Shown one piece after another: positions 46,377 through 55,018 of a stretch of 64,000 bases of DNA. The notes under the pieces are model-generated. The model was given only the letters and a program-made list of their open reading frames with translations, was not told where the DNA came from and made no database searches. The stretch is taken from positions 62,001 to 126,000 of the forward strand of contig NZ_FODS01000003.1 in the NCBI RefSeq assembly GCF_900110425.1, written 5' to 3'. Source of the stretch: Salinihabitans flavidus (lineage in GTDB: Bacteria; Pseudomonadota; Alphaproteobacteria; Rhodobacterales; Rhodobacteraceae). The position numbers and the translations under genes were made by a program. Every line of letters starts with the position of its first letter. The first letter of the stretch is position 1.

Positions 46377-48797
46377 TCAGGCGCGCAGGCGGGTGCCCTC
46401 CGGATCGAAGGGCGGCGCGTGCAGGATGGTCGCGCCATGCGGGCGGCCCAGCACCATCACCTCCACCCGGTCGCCGGGGGCGGCGTCCGTCACGAACCCC
46501 AGCGCGAGGCTCATGCCGACGCCGTAGCCATAGGCGCCCGAGGTGACACGGCCGATACCGCGCCCGCCCTTGAAAACCGGCTCTCCGCCAGTGGCGTCGG
46601 CGTTGGAGGCGCGCGTGTCCTCTTCGTCCAGATGTAACAGGACAAGGCGTTCGCGCGGCGGGTTGGCGAGAGTCTGCGCGACGGCCCCCCTGTTGAGGAA
46701 ATCCTTGTCCATCTTGCACAACCGGTCGAGCCCGACCTCCTGCGGCCAGTATTCGGGGGAATACTCGCGCCCCCACGAGCCATAGCCCTTCTCGATGCGC
46801 AGGCTCATGAGCGCGCGGCTGCCCACCGGCCCCGCGCCGACGGCCTGCCCCGCCGCGATCAGCGCCGCGTAGAGCCGTGCCTGATCGGCGGCGGCGCAAT
46901 GCAGCTCCCATCCCAGATCGCCGGTGAAGGAGACCCGCAGCGCGAGGCAGTCCACGCCCGCCACGGTGATGCGCGCCGAGCGCATGAAGGGGAAATCGGC
47001 GGTCGCCAGAGAGGCCCCGGTCAGCCCTTGCAGCATCTCGCGCGAGCGCGGCCCGGCGACGTTGAAGCCGCAGAGCGACGCGCTCAGACTCTCGAACGTG
47101 GTGCCGCCGGGCAAGGGCACCTGCCGGAAGAATCGCTTGTGATAGCGTTCGGCCATGCCCGAGCCGATGACCCGGAATTCATCCTCGGCCAGCCGGGTGA
47201 CGGTGAAATCGCCGGCGATCCCCCCGCGTTTGCCGATCAGCGGCGTGAGGCACGACCGGCCCACCGCGCGCGGCATGGTGTTGGCGAAGACGGCGTTGAG
47301 CCAGTCCTCGGCCCCCGGCCCCCGCACCCGGTATTTGGCGAAGTTGGAGATGTCGATGATCCCTGCCCGCTCGCGCAGCATCCGGCACTCGTCGCCCACC
47401 GGCGCCCACCAGTTCTGACGGGTGAAGCCATTGGTGTCCTGCGCGCCCGGCTCATCCGCGAACCACAGCGGATGCTCCCACCCCGCGTTGAGACCGAAGA
47501 CCGCGCCCATCCGCCTTTGCGTCTCGTAAATGGGCCGCGTGCGCGCCGGGCGCCCGGCGCTGCGTTCCTCGCCCGGGAAATGGATGGCGAAGCGGTTGGC
47601 GTATTGATCCTTGACCCGCGCTCTCGTGAACGCCGGCGTGACCCAGTCGTCGAAACGCGCCAGATCCCATGCGAACATGTCATATTCCGTCTCGCCCTCG
47701 ACAATCCACTGCGCCGCCATCAGCCCCATGCCGCCCGACTGCGAGAAGCCGGGGATGATGCCGTTGCAGCAGAAGTAATTGTCCAGCTCGGGCACCGGGC
47801 CGAACAGCACGTTGGCGTCGGGCGACCAGATCATCGGCCCGTTGATCACCCGCTTGATCCCGGCGCGGCCCACGGCGGGCACCCGTTCGATCGCGTTCAT
47901 CATGTTGGCCTCGATCCGCTCCAGATCGTCGGGAAACAGATCATGCGCGAAATCGAGCGGCGTGCCCTCTTCGGCCCAGAGGCGCATGTCGCGCTCATAG
48001 GCGCCGACGAGCAGCCCCTGCCCCTCCTGCCGCAGATAGTATTCGCCGTCGCGGTCCGACACCGACGGCAGGCGGCGGTCCATCGCGGCGACGCCCTCGA
48101 TCGTGTCGGTGACGAAATACTGGTGCTCGGTCGGTTGCAGCGGCAGGGCGATCCCCGCGAGCGCCGCCACCTCACGCCCCCACAGGCCCGCCGCGTTGAC
48201 GACCCATTGCGTGCGGATCTCGCCCTTGGGCGTGTGCACGATCCAGCTTCCGTCCGGCTGCGCCTCGGTCGCGGTGACGGGCGTGAAGCGGTTGATTTCC
48301 GCCCCGCGCTGACGCGCTCCCAGCGCATAGGCATTGGTCACGCCCGACGGGTCCACGTTGCCGCCCTCGGGTTCATACATCACGCAGCGGATGCCGTCGA
48401 AATTCACCAGCGGGTGCAGTGCCTGCGCCTCTGCGATGGAAATCTCGTAGAACGTCATGCCGTAGAGCTTCGCCTTCGCCTCCTGAAGGCGAAGCTGATG
48501 CTCGCGCGCCTCGGTCTGCGCCAGATAGAGAGAGCCGGGCTGAAACACGCCGCAGGACTGTCCCGTCTCCTCTTCGAGTTGCTTGTAGAGGGACATGGTG
48601 TAGTGCTGGAGGCGGCTGATGTTGGTGCTGTCGTGCAGCCCGTGGATATTGGCCGCCGCATGCCATGTGGAGCCGCTCGTCAACTCGTCACGTTCGAGCA
48701 GAACCACATCGGACCAGCCCAGTTTCGTCAGATGGTAGAGGATCGAGCATCCGATCACACCGCCGCCGATCACGACGGCCCGCGCCTGGGTTCGCAT
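46377..48797 (-). CDS. FAD-dependent demethylating dehydrogenase, dimethylglycine/sarcosine dehydrogenase-like (paralogue 1)
   Basis: The protein of 806 aa has an N-terminal DAO-type FAD domain (AVVIGGGVIGCSILYHLTKLG; SGSTWHAAANIHGL, near the usual covalent-FAD histidine), a linker, and C-terminal GcvT N and C folate-binding domains (LSASLCGFNVAGPRSREMLQGL; GSRALMSLRIEKGYGSWGREYSPE). These enzymes oxidise an N-methyl group and pass formaldehyde to tetrahydrofolate. It is a close paralogue of the gene at 50250-52667. The operator-like CGACA-N5-TGTCG lies 75 nt before its ATG. Substrate could be dimethylglycine, sarcosine or another N-methyl amine. Confidence 0.88.
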   Translation of the reverse strand: MRTQARAVVIGGGVIGCSILYHLTKLGWSDVVLLERDELTSGSTWHAAANIHGLHDSTNISRLQHYTMSLYKQLEEETGQSCGVFQPGSLYLAQTEAREHQLRLQEAKAKLYGMTFYEISIAEAQALHPLVNFDGIRCVMYEPEGGNVDPSGVTNAYALGARQRGAEINRFTPVTATEAQPDGSWIVHTPKGEIRTQWVVNAAGLWGREVAALAGIALPLQPTEHQYFVTDTIEGVAAMDRRLPSVSDRDGEYYLRQEGQGLLVGAYERDMRLWAEEGTPLDFAHDLFPDDLERIEANMMNAIERVPAVGRAGIKRVINGPMIWSPDANVLFGPVPELDNYFCCNGIIPGFSQSGGMGLMAAQWIVEGETEYDMFAWDLARFDDWVTPAFTRARVKDQYANRFAIHFPGEERSAGRPARTRPIYETQRRMGAVFGLNAGWEHPLWFADEPGAQDTNGFTRQNWWAPVGDECRMLRERAGIIDISNFAKYRVRGPGAEDWLNAVFANTMPRAVGRSCLTPLIGKRGGIAGDFTVTRLAEDEFRVIGSGMAERYHKRFFRQVPLPGGTTFESLSASLCGFNVAGPRSREMLQGLTGASLATADFPFMRSARITVAGVDCLALRVSFTGDLGWELHCAAADQARLYAALIAAGQAVGAGPVGSRALMSLRIEKGYGSWGREYSPEYWPQEVGLDRLCKMDKDFLNRGAVAQTLANPPRERLVLLHLDEEDTRASNADATGGEPVFKGGRGIGRVTSGAYGYGVGMSLALGFVTDAAPGDRVEVMVLGRPHGATILHAPPFDPEGTRLRA

Positions 48798-48871
48798 GGA
48801 GTATCGCCCTGTTCCCGGTCCCTTGTTCGCGCCAGCCTGCCCGCCGCGGGTGGCGCCGAATTGCCCTTTTC

Positions 48872-48886
48872 CGACATATCATGTCG
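48872..48886. promoter_or_regulatory. Palindromic operator, copy 1: CGACA-TATCA-TGTCG
   Basis: A perfect 5-bp inverted repeat (6 bp if the next pair is counted, CGACAT/ATGTCG) lies 75 nt upstream of the first FAD/GcvT gene. The same pattern, CGACA-NATCN-TGTCG, occurs at 50171-50185 upstream of its paralogue. A site conserved in front of two paralogues suggests a common regulator. Confidence 0.6.
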
Positions 48887-48939
48887 AAAACCCGCGATGC
48901 GGGTCGGGGTGCGGGGGTAAATTCTCCCGCCACGCGCCC

Positions 48940-50139
48940 TCAGAGGCTCAAATCGCACCTTTCGGCGCAGGCGCGGGCCGCGCTCCGACCCGTGGAGCCG
49001 GAGGTGCGCGCGAGCATCGACAGCCGGTCCGAGAGCGCGCGGCACAGCTCCTGCGTGTTCGCCGCATCGCGCGCAATCACGTCGAAGGACAGCCGGTATA
49101 GCTCATCCAGTTCCACAGGCAGAACCCGAAGCCGGTCGTATTTCGGCGGCTCGGTCTCGATCCCCTCCTGCGGGTCGGCACGGAGCAGCAGCGCGCCCAG
49201 CCGGTTGACGATGTCGATGGCCGTCTGCGGATCGTTGACACCGGACGACAGTGCCCGGCTGGCGATTTCGGTCAGCACCGTGACGCCAAGGCGCGGATCC
49301 TGATCGAAGCTGCGGGTATCACCGATCACGAAGCTCTCGCGCAGCACCGTGAGCTTGGCCGGCTTGATCTCCGTGACCCGCTCGGTGAACATGAGCGGCA
49401 TCCCGCGGCAGATGTAGTCGCCCGGTCGCACCGCTATACATAGCGTGCGATCCAGCGCCGCCGCCTCCGATTGCAGGGCCCCTTGCAGGATGTGCTGGAC
49501 ATAGCCGTCGCGGCGGGCGCGAATGGCATCGCCACCGTCGCGGCAATCGCGTTCCTGCTCGCTCCAGCATCCGGCGCCGAGGCAGGGCGCGCGCGCATCG
49601 CGTTCGATGGCGACGGTCGCGCGCGCCTGCAATTGCCTGGCGGTCCTGTCGAGAGATCCAAGCCCCTCCAGATGGCCGATCCAGCGGATGATCGCCACGA
49701 TCACCTGCGCCACAACGAAAATGGTGAAAAGAAAGAGCACCACGCTCTCCTTCTCCCCCATGAGAGGGGTGGCGCGCAGGATGATGCCGATCATCGCGAA
49801 GAGAAACGCGCCGACGAAACTGGCCAGAACCGATTGCGTCACCCGATCCTCGCGCAGGACGAGCCGGGCGCGCGGCGTGGCGGTCCCTGCCGCCGCGTGG
49901 AGCGCCGACGTCATCACCGAAAGTGAGAAGGTCGTGACCGCGAGCATGGTCGTCGCCAGCACGTTCAGGATCGCGTCGAGAGAGCCGCTTCCCAGATAAC
50001 GCACGGCCCAATCGGGCACCAGAGGTTCGGCCACCACCGAAAGGCCAAGCGCGACAAGGGCAAGGCAGGCGAACAGCGCCACGCGCACCACGAGCCGCCG
50101 GGACAGGCGCCGCAGCAGACCAAGAAAGGATTCGATCAC
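48940..50139 (-). CDS. DUF2254 family membrane protein
   Basis: The protein of 399 aa has four N-terminal helices (VALFACLALVALGLSVV, ILNVLATTMLAVTTFSLSV, SVLASFVGAFLFAMIGIIL, VVLFLFTIFVVAQVIVAIIRWI with W-I-G-H-L) and a soluble C-terminal half containing DQDPRLGVTVLTEIASRALSSGVNDPQTAIDIVNRLG (core S-S-G-V-N-D-P-x-T-A). This is the DUF2254 layout. The start is taken as the GTG at 50139 with AGGAGG upstream; the ORF extends 41 codons further without a binding site. Function is unknown. It lies between the two FAD/GcvT paralogues, and the second operator is 31 nt in front of it. Confidence 0.85.
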   Translation of the reverse strand: MIESFLGLLRRLSRRLVVRVALFACLALVALGLSVVAEPLVPDWAVRYLGSGSLDAILNVLATTMLAVTTFSLSVMTSALHAAAGTATPRARLVLREDRVTQSVLASFVGAFLFAMIGIILRATPLMGEKESVVLFLFTIFVVAQVIVAIIRWIGHLEGLGSLDRTARQLQARATVAIERDARAPCLGAGCWSEQERDCRDGGDAIRARRDGYVQHILQGALQSEAAALDRTLCIAVRPGDYICRGMPLMFTERVTEIKPAKLTVLRESFVIGDTRSFDQDPRLGVTVLTEIASRALSSGVNDPQTAIDIVNRLGALLLRADPQEGIETEPPKYDRLRVLPVELDELYRLSFDVIARDAANTQELCRALSDRLSMLARTSGSTGRSAARACAERCDLSL

Positions 50140-50170
50140 GGTTTTCCCGCCTCCTGAGCTATCCGTTTTG

Positions 50171-50185
50171 CGACACATCCTGTCG
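50171..50185. promoter_or_regulatory. Palindromic operator, copy 2: CGACA-CATCC-TGTCG
   Basis: Perfect arms (GCGACA/TGTCGC when extended by one pair) lie 64 nt upstream of the second FAD/GcvT gene and 31 nt upstream of the divergent DUF2254 gene. Outside the arms it shares ATC in the spacer and TT before the left arm with copy 1 at 48872-48886. Confidence 0.6.
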
Positions 50186-50249
50186 CCCACTGACATGCGG
50201 CACCCCGGGGGCGCCCTGACAGTTGAGCCAAGCATATCGGGAGAATGAC

Positions 50250-52667
50250 ATGAAAACCACAACGCGCGTGGTGGTCATCGGTGGCGGCGTCGTCGGCTGT
50301 TCGGTTCTGTACCATCTGACCAAGCTGGGCTGGCCGGACGTGATGTTGATCGAGCGGAGCGATCTGACCTCCGGGTCCACATGGCATGCGGCGGGCGGGT
50401 TTCACACGCTCAACGGTGACACCAACATGGCCGCACTTCAGGGCTACACGATCAAACTCTACAAGGAGCTGGAAGAGATCACCGGCCTGTCGTGCGGGCT
50501 GCATCATGTCGGCGGCATCACGCTGGCGGACAATCGCGATCGGTTCGACATGCTTCTGGCCGAGCGCGCCAAGCACCGCTTCATGGGGCTGGAGACAGAG
50601 ATCGTCGGCCCTGAAGAGATCGGCAGGATCGCCCCCGTCACCAACGTCGATGGCATTCTCGGCGCGCTTTACGACCCGCTCGACGGGCATCTCGATCCCT
50701 CGGGCACCACCCACGCCTATGCGCGGGCCGCGCGGATCGGCGGGGCCGAGATCGAGGCCCACTGCAAGGTGGTGCAGACCAACCAGCGCCCCGACGGCAC
50801 CTGGGACGTGGTCACCGACAAGGGCACGGTCCATGCCGAACATGTGGTCAATGCCGCGGGCCTTTGGGCGCGCGAGGTGGGCGCGATGGCGGGGGTCTAT
50901 TTCCCGCTGCATCCGATGGAGCACCAGTATCTCGTGACCGAGGAGGTGCCCGAGATCGCCGCGATCATCGACGCGGGCGGAGAGCATCCGCATGTGATGG
51001 ACCCGGCTGGCGAAAGCTATCTGCGGCAGGAGGGGCGCGGGCTTTGCATCGGGTTCTATGAGCAGCCCTGCCGCCCCTGGGGCATCGACGGCACGCCCTG
51101 GGACTTCGGACACGAGCTTCTGCCCAATGACTTCGACAAGATCGAGGACAGCATCGCCTTTGCCTACCGCCGCTTTCCGGCGCTGGAGCGTGCGGGCATC
51201 AAATCGGTCATCCACGGCCCCTTCACCTTTGCCCCCGACGGCAACCCGCTGGTCGGGCCGGTGCCGGGGATGCGCAACTACTGGTCGGCGGCGGCGGTGA
51301 TGGCGGGCTTCAGCCAGGGCGGCGGCGTGGGCCTGATGCTGGCGCAGTGGATGACGCAGGGCGAGACGGAGCGCGACACCTTTGCCATGGATTGCGCGCG
51401 CTTCGGCGACTGGATCACGCCGGGCTATACCCGCCCCAAGGTGATCGAAAATTATCAGAAGCGGTTCTCCGTCAGCTACCCGAACGAGGAACTGCCCGCC
51501 GCGCGCCCGTTCCGCACCACGCCGATGTATGACATTTTTAATGGGATGGGCGCGGTCTGGGGCCATAAATACGGGCTGGAGGTGGTCAATTACTTCGCCG
51601 CAGAGGGGGAGCCGCGCCTTGAAATCCCGTCCTTCCGCCGCTCCAACGCCTTTGATCCCACCGCGCGCGAGGTGGCCGCCGTGCGCGGGGCCGTCGGCAT
51701 CAACGAGGTGCACAACTTCGGCAAATACCGTGTGACGGGGCGCGGGGCGCGCGCATGGGTCGACCGGATCATGGCCGGGCGCGTGCCCCAACTGGGGCGC
51801 GTGTCGCTTAGCCCGATGCTGTCGCCGCGCGGGCGGCTGATCGGGGATTTCACCATATCCTGCCTGTCGGAGGAGGAGTTTCAGCTCACCGCCTCCTATG
51901 GCGCGCAGGCCTTTCACTGGCGCTGGCTGCGTGCCAACCGCGACGAGGGCGTGGAGATCGCGAATATCTCCGACAGCCGCACGGGCTTTCAGATCGCGGG
52001 GCCCAAGGCACGCGAGGTGCTGGCCGCCTGCACCCGCGCGGACATCTCGGACATGCGGTTCATGGATGTGCGGCGGCTCACCGTGGGGATGGCGGACTGC
52101 ATCGTGCAGCGGCTGAGCTATACCGGCGATCTGGGGTTCGAGATCTACTGCGATCCGATGGCGCAGCGCGCGCTCTGGGATGCGCTGTGGAGTGCCGGAC
52201 AGGCGCACGGGATGCGCCCCTTCGGCATGCGCGCGATGATGAGCCTGCGGCTCGACAAGTTCTTCGGCGCGTGGCTGTCGGAGTTCTCGCCCGATTACAC
52301 CGCCGCCGAAACCGGGCTCGACCGGTTCATCGCCTTCGGCAAGGAGGCCAATTTCATCGGTCGCGCCGCCGCCGAAACCGAACGCGATGCCGGCCCCGCG
52401 CGGCGCCTCTGCGCCTTCGAGGTGGCGGCGGAGGATGCCGATGTGCACGCCTATGAACCGATCTGGCTCGATGGGGCGGTGGTGGGGTTCTGCACCTCGG
52501 GCGGCTATTCGCACCATGCGGGCAAATCGGTGGCGCAGGGGTTCGTGCCCGCCGATCGCGCGCAGCCCGGGCTGGAGGTGGAGATCGAGATTCTCGGGCA
52601 GATGCGCCCCGCCCGCCTGGTCACGGAACCGCTGTTCGATGCGGATGGCGCGCGGATGCGGGGGTAG
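50250..52667 (+). CDS. FAD-dependent demethylating dehydrogenase, dimethylglycine/sarcosine dehydrogenase-like (paralogue 2)
   Basis: The protein of 805 aa has the same architecture as the gene at 46377: FAD domain (VVVIGGGVVGCSVLYHLTKLGW; SGSTWHAAGGFHTLNGDTNM), then GcvT N/C domains (FQIAGPKAREVLAACTRADIS; GMRAMMSLRLDKFFGAWLSEFSPDYTAAETGLDRFI). It oxidatively demethylates an N-methyl compound with folate as one-carbon acceptor. GGGAG precedes the ATG at 50250. It ends one base before the convergent OxyR gene stop. Sequence differences from its paralogue in the FAD/substrate half suggest a different substrate. Confidence 0.88.
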   Translation: MKTTTRVVVIGGGVVGCSVLYHLTKLGWPDVMLIERSDLTSGSTWHAAGGFHTLNGDTNMAALQGYTIKLYKELEEITGLSCGLHHVGGITLADNRDRFDMLLAERAKHRFMGLETEIVGPEEIGRIAPVTNVDGILGALYDPLDGHLDPSGTTHAYARAARIGGAEIEAHCKVVQTNQRPDGTWDVVTDKGTVHAEHVVNAAGLWAREVGAMAGVYFPLHPMEHQYLVTEEVPEIAAIIDAGGEHPHVMDPAGESYLRQEGRGLCIGFYEQPCRPWGIDGTPWDFGHELLPNDFDKIEDSIAFAYRRFPALERAGIKSVIHGPFTFAPDGNPLVGPVPGMRNYWSAAAVMAGFSQGGGVGLMLAQWMTQGETERDTFAMDCARFGDWITPGYTRPKVIENYQKRFSVSYPNEELPAARPFRTTPMYDIFNGMGAVWGHKYGLEVVNYFAAEGEPRLEIPSFRRSNAFDPTAREVAAVRGAVGINEVHNFGKYRVTGRGARAWVDRIMAGRVPQLGRVSLSPMLSPRGRLIGDFTISCLSEEEFQLTASYGAQAFHWRWLRANRDEGVEIANISDSRTGFQIAGPKAREVLAACTRADISDMRFMDVRRLTVGMADCIVQRLSYTGDLGFEIYCDPMAQRALWDALWSAGQAHGMRPFGMRAMMSLRLDKFFGAWLSEFSPDYTAAETGLDRFIAFGKEANFIGRAAAETERDAGPARRLCAFEVAAEDADVHAYEPIWLDGAVVGFCTSGGYSHHAGKSVAQGFVPADRAQPGLEVEIEILGQMRPARLVTEPLFDADGARMRG

Positions 52668-53609
52668 TCAGGCGCTCTTGCGCGCGACATCGCGCGTGCG
52701 CTCCACCAGCGCCGCGCCGACCTCGCGCAGCACCCCGGCCAACTCGCTGAACCAGCCGTCATCGAAGCTGCCGCGCCGCCGGACAAGCCCGATCTGGCGC
52801 GCGGGTTCCGGCGCGCCGAAGCGGTGCAGCGCAAGGCCGGGCGTCGCTGTCGCCTCCACCGGCGCGGCAAGCTCCGGCATCAGTGTGAGACCGAACCCCG
52901 CCGCCACAAGGCGCGAGAGCGTCGCCAGAGAGGACGCGCCCATGTCGATCTGCGCATGGCCCCGGCCGCGCCCGCAGACGTCCAGCGCCTGATCGGTCAG
53001 GCAATGCCCGTCCTCCAGAAGCAGAAGCTGATGCGCCTCAAGCCCGGTGGGGCGCAGGACCGAGTCCCCGCCGGCGAGCGCGGCGACACGCTCAGGCGTT
53101 CCGGCCAGTAAAAAGCGATCCTCAAAAAGCGGCTCCGCAGTCAGCCCGTCCACTTCTGCCGGAAGCGCCATCACCACCGCGTCGAGCGCCCCCGATTGCA
53201 GCATCGCAAGCAACACGGCCGTCTTGCCCTCGCGCACATACAGATCGAGGGAAATGTCGCGCGTGCGCAGCGCCGCGAGCGCATCGGGTAGAAGATAGGG
53301 CGCCACCGTGGGAATCACCCCCAGAGACAGATGCCCGGCCAGACCTTCGCGCCAGCGCGCCGCGCGTTCCAGCGCCTCGGCCTCGCGCAGCATGGACTCG
53401 GCATGGTGCAGCGCCTGCCGCCCGAACGGGGTGAGCACGACACCGCGGGCATGCCGTTCCACCAGCGGGCCGCCAAGATGTGCCTCAAGTTCGCGGATCT
53501 GCACCGACAGGGCGGGCTGCGAGACGTTGCACGACAGCGCCGCGCGCCCGAAATTCCGGTGCTCGGCCAGCGCCTTGAAATAGGACAGTTGCCTGAGAGT
53601 AATCTTCAT
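52668..53609 (-). CDS. oxyR: LysR-type hydrogen peroxide sensor OxyR
   Basis: This transcription activator of peroxide defence has 313 aa. The N-terminal winged HTH is LRQLSYFKALAEHRNFGRAALSCNVSQPALSVQIRELE, with S-Q-P-A-L-S-V-Q-I-R-E-L-E as the recognition helix. The sensor domain has LLLLEDGHCLTDQALDVC with Cys203 and Cys212, nine residues apart as in E. coli OxyR (Cys199/Cys208), so the disulfide switch should work. No catalase gene is beside it. Its start codon lies inside a perfect inverted repeat (53604-53631). It is convergent with the FAD/GcvT gene. Confidence 0.9.
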   Translation of the reverse strand: MKITLRQLSYFKALAEHRNFGRAALSCNVSQPALSVQIRELEAHLGGPLVERHARGVVLTPFGRQALHHAESMLREAEALERAARWREGLAGHLSLGVIPTVAPYLLPDALAALRTRDISLDLYVREGKTAVLLAMLQSGALDAVVMALPAEVDGLTAEPLFEDRFLLAGTPERVAALAGGDSVLRPTGLEAHQLLLLEDGHCLTDQALDVCGRGRGHAQIDMGASSLATLSRLVAAGFGLTLMPELAAPVEATATPGLALHRFGAPEPARQIGLVRRRGSFDDGWFSELAGVLREVGAALVERTRDVARKSA

Positions 53610-53631
53610 ATGAAAATCCTATCATATGAAG
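53604..53631. promoter_or_regulatory. Perfect 10-bp inverted repeat over the oxyR start
   Basis: CTTCATATGA and TCATATGAAG flank an 8-nt spacer (AAATCCTA). The ATG of oxyR is within the left arm, and each arm itself holds the palindrome TTCATATGAA or a close form. It may be an autoregulatory operator or fold in the mRNA over the ribosome binding site (AGGA in the spacer on the minus strand). Confidence 0.55.
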
Positions 53632-53680
53632 TGGCATTCACAACCTGCACCTATTCACACGCGCATCTGAAGGCGCGGTG

Positions 53681-54781
53681 CTAGCCGATCATCTGCCCCT
53701 TCGATCCCAGCGCGGCGTAGTGCTCGCGCAGGCGGATCAGCGCGATGCGAAGCACGATCTTGCCCGACCGCGCCGACCAGCCAAGCCTGCGTTCCGCAGT
53801 CTCCAACCCTTCGAGATAGCAGCAGCAGCGCAGCGCCACATCGGCCAGCCCCTCGCCCAGATACTCCAGCGCGCCGGTCACGCGCCGGCGGGCGGCTTCG
53901 GGTCCGGTGCCATGCCCATCCCCGAAACTTCCGCCACCCCGCGACCCCGCGGTCAGAAAATGCTCCCAGTTCTGGGTCACCCGCACACCCATGTTGGCCA
54001 ACTCGAAATCCTCGCGCAGCCGCTCCCCCGCCGCCACGAGATCATCCGACAGGAAGGGCGCGCCGTCCTTGCCCCGGCGCCGGGCCAGCGCGCTGAGCGG
54101 CGATTCGGTCATGGCAAAGCGCATCCGGCGCGGGCGGGCCGCCGTTTCCTCCCGCCCGGTCCTGTCGCGGGCAGCGGGCCGCGTGGCAAAAGCGGCTTGC
54201 GCCTCCGCAAACCCCTGTGCGCGGTTCTCGGCCTCGGCCATCATCTCACCGAGCGCATTGCGCCCCGTCGTGGTGATCGCATAGCGCGACACACGGCCCG
54301 GCGCGTCGCAGGCGATCCAGTTCTTGAGCGCCATCGCCTGCGCCACCGACCGTGCCACCACCGCGGTGCGCATGGTCGCCCCGTCCGCCCCGTCGCGCAC
54401 CACCACCGCCTTTTCCATTTCGGACGCCACGGCGAGAACCGCGCCGGTCTCGCACAGCCGCCTCAGCACGCGCCGCGCCTCGCGCCGCAAGGTGGTTTCA
54501 TCAGGTGCATCGCATTCGGGTTCGGTTTTCTCGGCCATCGCGGACATCCCCTTCTGTTTCACTTGCCGGTCGCCCAGCGCGCAAAGCGCCGCATCCACAA
54601 GCGGATCATCGCGGCGCGCCTCCATCCTGCGGATCTGGCGCATCACGGTGGAGGCATGGCATTGCGCGTCCCGCGCCAGTTCGCGGATCGAAAGCCCCTT
54701 TTCGGTATGCTCAAGATACCGCCGCGCACCGGCGGGCACCCAGCCGGGCATCTCATTCTCTGTCACGATCTTCTGCGTCAT
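53681..54781 (-). CDS. DUF6456 helix-turn-helix protein
   Basis: The protein is 366 aa. An N-terminal HTH-like segment (RYLEHTEKGLSIRELARDAQCHASTVMRQIRRME) is followed by a second regulatory part and a C-terminal DUF6456 domain (FLSDDLVAAGERLREDFELANMGVRVTQNWEHFL; LGWSARSGKIVLRIALIRLREHY). I recognise the family from alphaproteobacteria, where I take it to be a DNA-binding regulator whose targets I do not know. A candidate CtrA-type box lies 85-99 nt upstream, shared with the divergent DUF6477 gene. There is no clear operon partner. Confidence 0.82.
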   Translation of the reverse strand: MTQKIVTENEMPGWVPAGARRYLEHTEKGLSIRELARDAQCHASTVMRQIRRMEARRDDPLVDAALCALGDRQVKQKGMSAMAEKTEPECDAPDETTLRREARRVLRRLCETGAVLAVASEMEKAVVVRDGADGATMRTAVVARSVAQAMALKNWIACDAPGRVSRYAITTTGRNALGEMMAEAENRAQGFAEAQAAFATRPAARDRTGREETAARPRRMRFAMTESPLSALARRRGKDGAPFLSDDLVAAGERLREDFELANMGVRVTQNWEHFLTAGSRGGGSFGDGHGTGPEAARRRVTGALEYLGEGLADVALRCCCYLEGLETAERRLGWSARSGKIVLRIALIRLREHYAALGSKGQMIG

Positions 54782-54865
54782 CCCCGATCCTCTGTTAGGT
54801 CTGAATCCGTGCCGTTGTTACACACAGGTTTTCCCTAAAATTTTCCACAAATTAGATCCGCTTTG

Positions 54866-54880
54866 TTACCTGTTCGTTAA
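54866..54880. promoter_or_regulatory. Candidate CtrA-type binding site
   Basis: TTAC-CTGTTCG-TTAA matches the CtrA consensus TTAA-N7-TTAA with one mismatch. It lies in the A+T-rich region between the divergent DUF6456 and DUF6477 genes. The match is short and one such site is expected by chance in DNA of this composition, so confidence is low. A short hairpin (AGAGG/CCTCT, 54956-54970) lies nearer the DUF6477 gene. Confidence 0.35.
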
Positions 54881-55018
54881 TAGTTAGCTCTGAATGGCAT
54901 CATTGTTTCATTTTGGTAAACGGCTGGAAAAACCTGCGAGCGGCGGGAATGTGATAGAGGCAACACCTCTTCAGGTTGTGCAATCCTGTGGTAACGCCAA
55001 CTTGAAAGAGGTAAGTCG

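Noticed and set aside
45490-46911. 473-codon minus-strand frame covering the MBL gene and the end of the FAD/GcvT gene
   Set aside because: Only the part from the ATG at 46305 has a signal peptide, ribosome binding site and MBL domain. The upstream part is the out-of-frame shadow of the FAD/GcvT gene.
54841-54851. TTTTCCACAAA resembling a DnaA box, with TGTGGTAAC near 54990
   Set aside because: Only single imperfect matches in a short A+T-rich gap. No cluster of boxes and no origin-linked genes (dnaA, dnaN, hemE, parAB) are in the window.
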